Program-made: the position numbers and the translations under genes
Shown here: positions 35,601 through 47,397 of the stretch, one piece after another
Layout: every line of letters begins with the position of its first letter
How positions within the stretch are numbered: position 1 is the first letter of the stretch
Notes under the pieces: generated by a model
What the model saw: the letters and a program-made list of their open reading frames with translations, nothing else
Database searches by the model: none
Told to the model about the DNA's origin: nothing
Assembly: GCF_000003605.2 (NCBI RefSeq)
Contig: NW_003110974.1
Coordinates: forward strand, 380,984 to 444,983
Length of the DNA stretch: 64,000 nucleotides
Direction of reading: 5' to 3'
Source: Saccoglossus kowalevskii
Taxonomy: Eukaryota > Hemichordata > Enteropneusta > Harrimaniidae

Positions 35601-38600
35601 TGTAATTTTGCTTGCAACGCGCCAACCAGGGTCCAATGCCATAGGTTCATACGAAATTCTGAGGTTTCGAATAATTTAAATAATTTTACTCATGTTTTCA
35701 GCTTTTTTTTTTATTTTATATTGAAATAAACCTGGAAAATCTCATTCTCTTTCAACTGCATCTGAAATTTCGTACTGACAAATTACACTCGAATAATTGT
35801 GCCTTTTTCAATGTTTACATGTTTTATGAGATTTATTTATTTCAATAGTTCACATATATTTACATGTAAAGTTATTGCAGGTAGACAAGCTGCACTGCAT
35901 AATTACCTTTAGATAGTTATTACTACAAACGTGAACCTGATATGGTTAGAAATCCGAACGCTGATATCGTATGACTGGTAGCCCGAAAGACAAAGTGTTT
36001 TCCTTTGAATTAAACTTGAAACCGCCCAACCAGTGGCCTGCTTTAAGGATTGTCACTACAATGTTGGTGACATTATGACAGTGAAGGACTCCAAAACAAG
36101 AGTCACTACTTTATATCTAGATTAATCGCCGTGGTACAATATCTGGATATCAGATGCAATTTTCATTATGTATGTATGTATGTAGACATTTCTTTGGTCA
36201 ACAAATCTGCGTGAAAATAGTTAGGGATAGAAGAACCATACCCTAATAGTCAAATGAAATATGCTAAAATGGTCCGGGAACGTATATTGTCAATACGGGG
36301 TTACCGCATCGCTAGCTTGCTGTGCTAGAATCTAGATGGACACAATTGGCCAGTGTTTTATATTTGATTTCGCAAGACATTGCGCCAGGTTCTGAAACAG
36401 GGCATTTAGTCTATACAACTTCGGTAATAGAACATTCAGACGATCCAGGGAGCAGCTTTTTGGTTGATAGATTTGTTTCTACATTGCTTGTATATATTCT
36501 GAGAGTCAACTGTCAAATAACCGCATATTAGCCATTACTAAGCCAACGCGTAATTGTTTTAGACGCAGTCAATAATTTAATGAATGAATGAATGAATGAA
36601 ACAAAGTGAATTGAAGTTGATATACTCACACTGTGATACAAGTACTGCATTGCATACCTTCATCACTCAGAGTGACAGATTTATGAACAGCATGTACAGT
36701 AATTTTGTACGGGTGACTGATTCTATATAATGAAGTAATAATGAAGTCTCCACCTTGCATCGTTATTTATTTTCAATGAACAGTATTTTAGATAAAACTG
36801 ATTGCCAGTATTAATTTCCTGTTATCCTAGACGTCCTTGGGCAATTTCGTGAGTTCGCCCGATCCTAGTTACACTGGGAAAACCAACATCCAGGGTATTA
36901 TATAAAGTCTTGTAATGGATTATTCAGATTTGCCATTGAGCAATAGGTAGGGCTGTCTGCTCTAAATTCGAATGTTTTGAAGGCATTTAATGGTAAGTTA
37001 GAAATACAAAAATCAATAATCCAAACAGCAATAGCAAATACGGGATTTTTACTGTAGTAGCCTACTATAATAAATAAATTATTAAGAATTGTTATCAATT
37101 CGATGATAAGCATTCAATAAATTAGACTAGTATTGGCCTTAGTTTTCTAGAACTGCTCGTAAAATTGGCGGTGTTCAAACAACATATTATATTATTGTAT
37201 TTTACATTTTGGCGTAATACATCTATGGATAAACGGTTCGCTTTGTCAATTTGTTGTAGCACTCTAACCCCAAGCGCTAATCGTATCATGCCATGTCATT
37301 AGAAACATTGATATAGAGGGATAAATGAATATCTAATTCAAGTATAATACTTTTATCTTAATACTGATGTATAACTGCTATGATAAACCCCCTTAACATT
37401 TACTAATTTGAATATTTTTATCGTTGAATCTTCTAATTCATTGATAGGGCTCGTGTGTCGAGTGAGTGTGTAGTGCTTTCTATGTCATAAAATACACTAA
37501 TAGTATCCATGATCACTTTCATAACGAGTTTATCTAGATTTGCATGATCGCGGAAACAATACATTACCGTGAAGGTTAGTCGTGCGTTAAATAAACTAAA
37601 TAGAGAGAACAGGGACTTTTTTTGAGATTTTTGAAAAAGATAATATTTACTTTTTCAATTTGGTTGTCAAAATAACGTCTCCTCGACCATTGACTTTTAT
37701 TACCACACTTATTTACTTCGAAATTCCATCACCATTGTATTTGCGGGGCTTAATTTGATTAGATTATATTGTGCTATATCACTAGTAAAATAAATGAATA
37801 TGAATTGGCAATTACAGCAGCTTGAATTGAATTACTTGTTTATAATTTATATATTTTTATAGCATCACATTTCTTTTTTTTACAGACCGCAATACAAAAT
37901 TGTTATTTAAAATTTAATTTTGCAAAGCGTCGAAGCACATCTTATAATAACACATTTGATATCATAGTACTCACTGGTTTCAATAATATCAACAATATAA
38001 ATGCTTTTATTGTAACAAATTTGAATAAAATTAGTTGTCTAAAGTATGGTAGTAAATAATATACAGATGTGATAATAATAAATTCACTATTAACGTCAAC
38101 AACCACTATACTAGTTATAGTTTTTAAAATTTGACATTCTTTTAAAGACTTGATTCAATCATATTATAACAGGAAACGGCATGGTACTGTTTCCATACAA
38201 ATAACCTGAAATCCGTCGATGTAGATAGGATGTATCTTTGTGCATATATTTATTATCTCGATGATGACCTTTCACTCACTTGCAGATTATGATACCTACG
38301 CAACACTGAGACCATTGCACGCCACTACAGATATTTCGAATTAATTTATTTAAATCCATAAAGCACCTAATTCTGATGAGGCTATATACAATACAAAATT
38401 TAATTGAATTTTTTGTAAATATATGTATTGTTTTAGTATATATGCAATGTAATCGTCATAGATGTTTTATGGAATAGCTACTACCTTCCAAACATATTAG
38501 ATTTAGCAAAATTATACCAATTATCCGGTTCTGACCTCAGTAGATGCCCCTGCAATCTGTTAATCATCTCACATTGTTACGGACTAACTAGTGCATTTTA

Positions 38601-38610
38601 ATATATTCTT
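32633..38610. other. Long intergenic stretch, no gene supported
   Basis: About 6 kb of AT-rich sequence. Open frames stay under 100 codons and show no domains. The longest, on the minus strand at 34705-35004, has no recognisable motif. Small microsatellites lie at about 36171-36184 (TATG) and 36581-36600 (AATG). A weak tRNA-like patch near 34575-34660 is too degenerate to call. Confidence 0.4.
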
Positions 38611-39906
38611 ACAGAAAGATTCTTATAGCAATTTGAATAGGCCATTTTCAATTTATTTTACAGATATTTCATTTATGGAAATTCTATAGCATCTGATAGT
38701 CTTTTATAAAAATTATATAAAATTTCAAAGAAGTTTATAATATACTAGAAGATTTTTATAGATGTTTTTACAGGAAATTATAAAAAATATATAACTGATA
38801 GTTTATAAAGGAATAGAAAAGATTACTATAATTGTTTTATAAAAATCTGTATAATTTTAAATTCTAAAGCCAACTATAAAACATGGCAACAACCATATAT
38901 CAGAAAAACTTCACATATATGATGAAAGTCAATGACAAAAGTAGATTATTAAAATTAAAATTAAAGATTATAAATTAAGTTATACGCATTGAAGAATTCG
39001 TAGATGGCTACACCAGAAACATAGGAGTCATCAATTGACTGTTTCGAACGTTACATTTATACTACATACTCATCATTTTATGCCTAATTGTTTTAGTAAT
39101 TTTGAATGAATACTACATTTACAAACTTTGTTATTATCTTAAATGTAAAATATCCTGTATGTTGCTGAACTGTGGTATTACATTATACTTGTATTTAACA
39201 GCAACACTACTTCACGTTATTTAAAAAAAAATACTTAAATTACACATTCAATGTATGCACATTTCTGATAAATAAACTTTAACCCAAATTTTCCGCTAAG
39301 AATATCAGAATCAAATACAATTATTGTAATTGCTATCGCATTAACATCTAACTGTATACATGAGAATTTAATTATATTTAACTGTACAAAAGTCTTCAAA
39401 ACCAGATTCATAAAGTGTTTGTAATATTAATAACCCAACAAATATAAAACACAAACGACACACCTTTGAAGTCAACAGTCAGCTGGTTAGCGATTACTAT
39501 CACTGCATACACACATGCTCAAAATTCACAGTGATTTTCAGTGTTTCATGGTGAAAGTGATAAAAACATTAAGTAAAATTGCATATGCATATCACGCACA
39601 ATTTCTGTGACATATATGCCAGTTGCACAGTTCTGTAAGTTTAGAATTTATGTTTTCAGTAATAACTTCCAAGTTTCAAAAATTCTATTAAGAAATTCAG
39701 AAAAGCTATAAAAATACTATAGACGAAACTTGTGTGTTAATCAATTTTCAATTGAATAAATTATAACAATCGTATTATTTTACTAATACTTCAAGAAATA
39801 AACAGAATGAAAATGATTAAGTTTAATTATAACCACACAAACACAACATGTATAGACTTTACAAACTATTGAAAATGTATAGATTTCCATAGGAATCTTA
39901 TAGACG
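38611..39906. mobile_element. Candidate non-autonomous DNA element with imperfect terminal inverted repeats
   Basis: The left end (from about 38617) reads AGATTCTTATAGCAATTT..CATTTTCAAT. The reverse complement of the right end (to about 39898) reads AGATTCCTATGGAAATCT..CATTTTCAAT. The two align over about 40 bases with a short indel. Inside, motifs of the type TTTTATAAAAA and CTATAGA recur often (especially 38690-38880 and 39690-39720). No open frame is present and I could not define a target duplication, so the call is tentative. Confidence 0.4.
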
Positions 39907-42610
39907 CAGCTTGGCATGACCCCGGCCCCTTATGACCTACGTAATCTAAATTATTTAACCCAAAAATACATCTACTTGTTCTGCACTTCTATCAATAGTT
40001 CAAATGTCTTTCAGAATTTTCTTATCAAACATATTAAGTCTTTTTTTCAACCTACAATAAATTGCTCTGATGATTAGAGTAAAATGTTGTGTTGATTGAG
40101 CCGCATTACATTAAATTATGACGGAAAGTTGTGACATCTGAATTATATCGGTATTATTGCTAAACAGTGTGCACTATTAATTCATTTGTGCAATGTTTGC
40201 ATACATTGTTGAGTTGCCAAAGCAAATTGAATTCAGAATATGTAGTTACATTTTAATACAATGTTCATAATTTGTGAAAGCCTGTTGTAAGGAATTTCAC
40301 AGTTGGATGATGAAGGCGTACACAATTTGAATTGCGTTTAAAAATATACTGCCATCTTGCGTTCGTTTACATTTTGAAAGATTTATGAAAAGGCTAAAGC
40401 GCCCCCTACTTTGAATACTTTTTTTTAAATTGATTATTATGTAATAGCGCCTCCAGTGTTGAACAAATTTTAGCAAAGCAATACAGTATGGAACGTGGCT
40501 CAATTTTTGAATTTTTGTAAACAAAACTTTAATATACGTACGTACTAGGGCACTTTTAGTATTATTTTAAGTTTTATTGAACATATTGACACTATATTAT
40601 TTCTTGGATTTATGTGTCTGATTATCAATACAAAGTAAATACGTCTCCTGTACACAAGATTTGTTTGATCTCCAAACGTATTTTTCCTTATTTTGCCATA
40701 TTTATTATATTACAATGAGATTAGGAGGCTGTTTTATTTTGAATTTACCTATCTGGGCCATTTACCTACTCCCTTTGTTTTAAGCTATTTCCTGACAAAT
40801 AGCTCATGTTAGAAATATGAAGGGGTATGGTTACACTGTAAAAGGTAGATAAAAATAAGCAGTAAAAAGTGTTTCCTCTAAAAATGAACGATCCCGAACC
40901 GTTGTTTTATTCCTAGGGTCCCCGGGGGATAAGTGGCGACTTTGAACCTCTGTACATGTCCTTTGCATTTCAGGCCATTTTGACATTTGCGATACGACGG
41001 ATAGTTGGTAAACAATATTAAAAATATCGCCGCATCAAGTATTTCCTTAATTAAATAAAAATATTATTGTGAATAAAAAACAATACGTTTGTTGTGGTAA
41101 ATATGATTTATAATACATGAAATGCACAAAATTGTATTGAATTTACAAAACGTGACATTTTATAATAAAACTCTCATCCGCTTACATCAAAAACAAAACG
41201 ACGGCTTTTGCACGTTGTTTTAGCGCTGTCAGTATTCTCACTTCCGTGTTTGTCATCGTGTGTACGTGCATGTGTACAACGGTAGCGAATATGGCGAACA
41301 CGTTTGCTGTGTGCATGACAGCAAAAGCTGGATCAACTATTACATTTTAAATTAAGTTTACAAAAAAGCTTATGTTGCCCTCAAGTCGGAAAATTTAAAA
41401 ATTAGGTCGGTCGGCGCGGTAGGCCTAATATTGTGTTTTAACATTTTAAATTCTGCAGGCATATCTGTTAACACGTATTAAGACTTACTCGTGGGTGGTG
41501 TTTCAGCAATTGCAGTTAATTGTGCACAAGCCCTACTTATATGGTACTATCATCTTTTGATTCGTTCCCATGATATTAGGATATTAGGATCTTCAATCAC
41601 ACTATTTGACACAATCTCTTGATTCCCCAGACAGTTTACTAATCTCATATATTACACACAATTCTCGCACGGTATGACTTAACATCACAAGTCTTGTTAA
41701 TCCTGCTAGACAACAATTTTAACTACAGATGATTCTAGCATGTCCGCGACTATCCATTCTCTCTTCAAGGGCATAGTACCCAATATTGCCCAACTGCTTT
41801 TACCCCATTGGATGGTAAGCTGAAATACACAATTAAATACATAATTTGTTTCCATAGCTCAGTCAATTATTATTCTAATTGTCAGAAATATCAGGCAAGC
41901 CACACATGTGATATACCAAAAACAGAAAACACACCAAAGCGTAGTAAGAATTCGTACACTGTATTAAGCTGATTGAGAATTTTACACAAAGGCGTGATTC
42001 TATGGAAAGTATTTCTAGACTACACGCTCATAAATTGTGCAGCATAAACGTTATAAGCATAAACTAAGATCTGACATTCGGAGTTGGTAATACAACCGAT
42101 TGGACCTCATGAACACGTCACACTGACAATAACAAGTTCCGATTGTCATAATGTTCGGTAAATTCAATTTGCTCAATACGACACTTTTCACTCAGAATTC
42201 CCTCCGTGCACTATGCGTTACGACGGCTAGCCAGTCTAGCTAATACTAACTACTGAGACACGAGTTTATATGTGCTGACGCTTTGACCATCTCCCTCACA
42301 AAAATTTAAAGGGTAGACAATTATCACAGGGGGAAAATTTTCCTCCTCTGGGTTCTCCACAAGTGTCAGGGGGGAATCTCGTCTCGTCTCTATATCGCGT
42401 CCCCTTGAGGTACGGGATCGGGAACATCAGGTAAACTTTACAGTCAAATAGACGCACACAACAAAATACATTTCAACTCTCGTATTTAGTCGGTCAGTCA
42501 AGCACTCTATAAGACACAGCGCCCTGGGGAAAGTCCCCAAGACTATCACAAGGCTGACCCAAGACTCGCCCAAGACTAGACTAGGTCAAGACTGCCTCTG
42601 TCCTGGTGTA
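39907..42610. other. Intergenic with a CpG-richer patch
   Basis: Mostly AT-rich. Around 41190-41430 CpG dinucleotides cluster (about 17 in 240 bases by eye) and ATGGCG occurs at 41291. The frame from that ATG is only 19 codons. A GC-rich stretch with CCCCGGGGG-type sequence lies at about 40915-40935. Neither can be assigned to a gene. Confidence 0.35.
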
Positions 42611-43325
42611 CTCGCCAAGACCAACTAAAAACAACTTTATTCACTTTCAAAACCTCAACCAATTACAAAGCAGTATAAAAACTCTAGGGCGTAATCTTCA
42701 ATCATACAGCCAATCACACTAAATACTGAACACGTCATATCTTTTGATTAATCGTTCTAATCGCTAAATTAGTAACCGCGAATACCAACTGTCAGAAATA
42801 GTATTCCGAATACGACGGTTATATCGTAATTAGTTCCAAATCACTGAACCAAGTTCAGTCCAGAACCTCGCATGGGCCTAAACGATGACAGACATAACAC
42901 AGCCATTCACTCGCAACCAGCTAAATAAGTCGATCAACAGATACGTGCAAACAATTTCATCAACACGAAAACTTCAATAACTTTCAAAACGTCGATATCT
43001 CTGTACATCGACAAAACTCGCCAAGACCAACTAAAAACAACTTTATTCACTTTCAAAACCTTAACCAATTACAAAGCAGTAAAAAGACTATAGGGCGTAA
43101 CCTCATATCTTTTGATTAATCGTTCACTACATTAATAACTGGGAATACCAACTGTCAGAAATAGTAGTCCGAATAGCGACGGTTATATCGTAATTAGTTC
43201 CAAATTACTGAACCAAGTTCCGTCCAGAACCTCGCATGGGCCTAAACGATGACAGATATAACACAGTCATTCACTAGTAATCTGCTAAATAAGTCGATTA
43301 ACAGATACGTGCAAATAATTTCATC
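42611..43325 (+). repeat. Tandem duplication, 406-bp period
   Basis: CTCGCCAAGACCAACTAAAA at 42611 recurs at 43017. Both are followed by CTTTATTCACTTTCAAAACC, ATATCTTTTGATTAATCGTTC, ACTGTCAGAAATAGTA and CCTCGCATGGGCCTAAACG in the same order. The second unit is shortened internally and ends at about 43325. Similarity is high, so the duplication is fairly recent. No coding role is visible. Confidence 0.92.
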
Positions 43326-43344
43326 ATACAATCCCAGGAATATC

Positions 43345-43521
43345 ATGAAGCTGCTAGTTCAATTTTGCGGATCTCTACTCCATACACTTGGATGTCCTAC
43401 GGTTAAACGTGAAGAATTATCCAACGTGTCCGAAGAAGTCTTACAGCTATTTCAACCACGTGTTGACGACTTCTACGTGCTTTACTGGGTGAATGACCCA
43501 TACTTTAGAATAGACACTTAA
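43345..43521 (+). CDS. Candidate terminal exon or small ORF, unrecognised
   Basis: The last 59 codons of a 90-codon open frame (which starts at 43249 inside the tandem repeat) leave the repeat. They encode a compositionally protein-like stretch with CPTVKREELSN and FQPRVDDFYVLYWV. An AG that could serve as acceptor (ATCCCAG) lies just before, at about 43336. The stop is at 43519-43521. I do not recognise a family, there is no obvious polyadenylation signal close by, and no upstream exon can be matched. It may equally be chance or part of an unknown repeat. Confidence 0.15.
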   Translation: MKLLVQFCGSLLHTLGCPTVKREELSNVSEEVLQLFQPRVDDFYVLYWVNDPYFRIDT

Positions 43522-43639
43522 ATTACACAAATATAAAATGTATCTAGGCATCTTAGTACAACATTTCTAGGCACTTCCTGACAGACCTAAACCTCGTCAT
43601 TGGGCAATATATGTAGATCTGTTCTGATGTTGTTTGTAA

Positions 43640-44760
43640 AACAGAATAATCAAATAGCTCACCGGATTGCTTCTAATTCTGCCATAGCTTAACTTGACCT
43701 AGATTACTTATTATTTGATTATTTATCGTAAAGGTTTGATTTGATTTTTCCTGACCCTCAGTGGTATACATATTCCTCACTTCTGATTGTAATAGCATCC
43801 TTGGACAAATCCAATTATCCCCGATTGAATTTCTAGATATTCTGAAAATTAACCTCCAACTTCGCAGTAGAAAATTATTTCTTAACGTTGTTTTTAAATT
43901 AGCCTTCCTCAAATCAGATATTATGTTAAATAATTGACAGAAGAGAACTTCATTGTAATGATTAGGTCGACCCTGACATGTTCACTGTTATCCAAGTTGC
44001 CAACTCATCTGCGATCAGTGACCATACTGACAATGTTAAAGGCTATGCTAATTAGTTATTCATGGGGATATTCCATCTTGACATGTATCTTTCATGACAT
44101 TCAGTTTAGCAATTTTTTATTCCACTATCTACTGTCTAAGGACAATGACCACTAATTTCACTCTAAAATATCCTGCTAATATTGAACATGGGTCTGAAAC
44201 GACATTAATGCTTTCAATAAAAACATGTGTTTGGAAAATTAGCGATTTTGTCGATAGATAAAAACATATTGCCGTGTTCATCACCCAGTAGCACTACAAA
44301 ATCTTTGGCCAAAACATGCTTTAAAACCATGTCATATGTAGCCAGTGAGCTCAGTTCCCAAGAACAAATTTGCTTAATAAGTTTTTTTCTTCTTTTGATT
44401 GCTTTAATTAACTTATGATTCATTTATACTCGTTTAATTTAATTTTGGTATACACTCCCCGCTTTCTATCATATTGGTATCCTGAAAATTTTTCAAGTAC
44501 CCAACTAAGCTTTCTTGAATCAATAATTATGTCAAATGACTTACAGCAGAAAAATAACACTGTAACGATAAACCCACCAATAACATGGCCATGTTTTTTG
44601 AATTGCAAACCGATTTACACTGATTAAGCAATTCGAATAGTCGTTCCCAACACGGCCAGATGTAAGATCCAAACAACTGATATCAGGATAACTGAAATCA
44701 CAAACAATAATAACATGACAACCTCCAGCATCTGCGAATATTGATATCAGAACTTTTGGA
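43640..44760 (-). mobile_element. LINE remnant (CR1/L2-like), endonuclease and linker region
   Basis: On the minus strand, about 44640-44720 encodes VIIVCDFSYPDISC, resembling the GDFNxPDI motif of apurinic-type LINE endonucleases. Further along (about 43970-44070) VGNLDNSEHVRVDL resembles the closing SDH motif. Then 43673-43912 encodes RKANLKTTLRNN with later W and MYTTEGQ positions that fit the stretch between endonuclease and reverse transcriptase (FRKAD/N..W..YIP). The catalytic Asn/Gly positions are altered and frames are interrupted. A ~400-base stretch in between (44190-44600) does not fit the LINE and may be a later insertion. The reverse transcriptase is absent. A dead fragment. Confidence 0.55.
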
Positions 44761-46932
44761 GCATATATATTATGTTAAAATGCAGTTCATTAGTAGTCAC
44801 ATTGTTAATGGTGTAGTAAATCCGAGTCTGTCAGTTAAACGTTTGACTGATTCGGGGCGTGAAAAGGTTTGATTATGAGTATTTTAAATTGTGATGGTGT
44901 TATGTAACATTGACTTTGAGGAGAATATTTTTAATCAGACGTATTATGCGTAAAAACCCAACCACACACTGGTTGTTTCCAACTGCTCCCCGTTACTCCT
45001 TTTTTTTGATCATCTACTTATATTCTATTTTCCTTTTCTATTCACTCCTCAAATTCTGATTAATGTAATATAGTCTTTATGAGTGCACAAATACTGAGGT
45101 TGGATTGTGGAATCATGTGCATATATAGCTACTTATAGTAATGAGCCTTGCAACCCACTACCACTTAACTCTACTTGTTGTGATAAAGGCGAGGTTGTAA
45201 AAAGTGAAATACAAATGGCCATCACAACATAATAATTATTACTATGTGGTACAATAAGCCAGTAATACAATAATGAACCACATATCTACAAATCCCAGTC
45301 AGTGACAGAAGCCGAACTGGATTCTAAGCCTACCTGAGTATGATTACGCTGTCGAACAATTTCCTGCTTTTTGTCATGACTTGAACAAAAAGTATGATGA
45401 GATGCAATGTAATGCATCTAGTCTACACTGCCCGTGTCAAGCAATGGTGATGCAACAGGTTTGCTTGAACTACATGATAAACTGACTTCAGTGATAATTC
45501 AGTATTACCCTCAACAGAAGTGACGTGTTCAACAGTCATGTCACTTACAAAAGTCGCCGATATTATATAAAAACAAATACGAACCCAGTGTGAAATAATA
45601 AAAAAATATCCGACTTCTGTCGTTCAAGCTGCATATATTTTCTGTGGTAGATGATATTAAATTGCTTATGCAGATTAACACAATTATGGTGGTTTAGCCC
45701 AATACATTTTTTTGAAATCACTACCTCATCGTTGTTCTTCGTAAACTGAATCCAGTAACAAGTTGCATCAAATGCGCCTGCAGTCTCTTGTCGCTGTATC
45801 ATCTAATGCCTATGATTGTACTATCAATCAATACAACGAAATGATCACGTGTACACCTCTAGATGTATGTAATATGGATCTCATACATACGCCTTAAAAA
45901 TCATTTAAATATTGAAGATTTTTCTACTAAACATAAATGAATTAGAGAGCTCTTGAAAAAATATTTACTGCGAATAATGAATTCCACGCATGCCTTGTAC
46001 ATTAAATAATTTGCATATGTCATGCAGCGTACAAGTTAAATAGTCGTAGAGATGTTTATATTTTGAGAACAGTGGTATTTAATCTATTATCATTGAAAAT
46101 ACCTAACTAATTGTCGACAACATTCCTACATGATAATCCTGTAATTGTCGAAATTACAACTACAATCTATATGCCTTTTTTTATTATCTTGATATTATAG
46201 ACACACACACAACTCAATACTGAAAGGTCCTGACGCGTTACACATCTAGAACTGTTTATATCCTATTTTTCTTGTTCAATATCAAAAGCCGGAAAACAAG
46301 CTATTTTTAGGTCGGTACTCATCAAACGCCTTAAATTGCACTTTATTTTTGATTAGTTAATTTAATGTCAAAGGTAATCGTGAATATATATTTCTTTTAT
46401 TCAATACTACACAGCCGTAGTAACAATTTATTTGGTTTCTATGTAACCTGATTGAAAAAGTGATGTTTTTAATGTGTATAATCAACACAAACAATCGGCG
46501 CAAACACAAACGTTCTGTAAATGAACCTTAAACCAGTAATAGCTCATCTATTCTTTTGCTGAATTCATATATTCAATTGAAGACGTAGTAGTAGTATAAC
46601 ATAAAGGCTGTTTTTAAAATACGGTAAATACGTGATCATAAGTTTACCTTTATATGTATGTTCAATCACACTAATACATACGCGTCATTGCATATATTCC
46701 AGCATTCGAGTTCCCCTAAGCACAAATAAAACAGAGAGGCTTTGAAAAGAATTTCCCGAAAAATGTTATATATGTTATATACGTGTAAATATGTTTATAT
46801 TTCAAGAACTTTTTAGTGCATTATCTTTTAAATTACCGACAGAAGTTAATTGGTGACTACATTTTCGAAAAATGTGGGTCCCTTATTTTTTACCTAATAA
46901 TGGGTGTCGCATACGACTTATTTACCACTTCC
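44761..46932. other. Intergenic, nothing firm
   Basis: No gene is supported. The minus-strand 79-codon frame at 45563-45802 has no recognisable domain. Confidence 0.4.
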
Positions 46933-47397
46933 GTGTCACTGAGAATGTTCTAGAACCGTACTGTGTCTGGGTGAAATATTCTAGATTTTTTTAAAAAAAC
47001 TGGTTGAATAGGTAATAGAACACTGTACGAGGCAATAGAAGGTAATGGAACATTCTAGCAGTTTATAGTAAATTCCAGACTCATTATGTATGCTGATGTA
47101 ATGGTCTATTTATAGACAGTGTGGGTATATATAGGGGAGTTGTTCAGCACTGAGTTCAGATCGGAGATCTCGTTGAATTGTATTGGAGTTTAAGTATCTA
47201 GTTATTGGAGTATTGGAGTTTTACCGCGTTATTGTACTTGATGTTTGCAGAGTATAATAATACCAGTACCAGTTGAAACCTCATCTGTTGGCTCCGTGTT
47301 CGTACTTTATCATCGCCGCCAGGGAAGTCTTTCTGGTATTTGAACCATCACACCTGTACTATATCAATTACGGTATTATTACGTTGCGTGTGACAAT
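46933..47397 (+). mobile_element. LTR-like promoter block, possible solo LTR fossil (Gypsy-like)
   Basis: The block starts with TGTCAC (46935) and ends with GTGACA (about 47389-47394), as LTRs often do with short inverted ends. It contains a TATA box, an initiator-like TCAG and a ~200-base leader rich in short direct repeats (TATTGGAG). A GCCGCCAGGGAAG stretch at about 47314 recalls the primer-binding neighbourhood of some Gypsy elements, which would place the LTR end nearer 47312. No gag or pol follows and no 5-bp target duplication was found. It may instead be a host promoter. Confidence 0.35.
46943..47160 (+). promoter_or_regulatory. Heat-shock-element-like sites plus TATA box and initiator
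   Basis: GAATGTTCTAGAA at 46943-46955 is a perfect three-unit heat-shock element (GAAnnTTCnnGAA). GAACATTCTAG at 47048-47058 is a second, two-to-three-unit match, and TTCCAGAC at 47073-47080 a weaker one. TATATATAG lies at 47126-47134, and an initiator-like TTCAGA places the likely start near 47158, about 32 bases downstream of the TATA box. No heat-shock protein frame follows within the next several kilobases. Confidence 0.5.
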
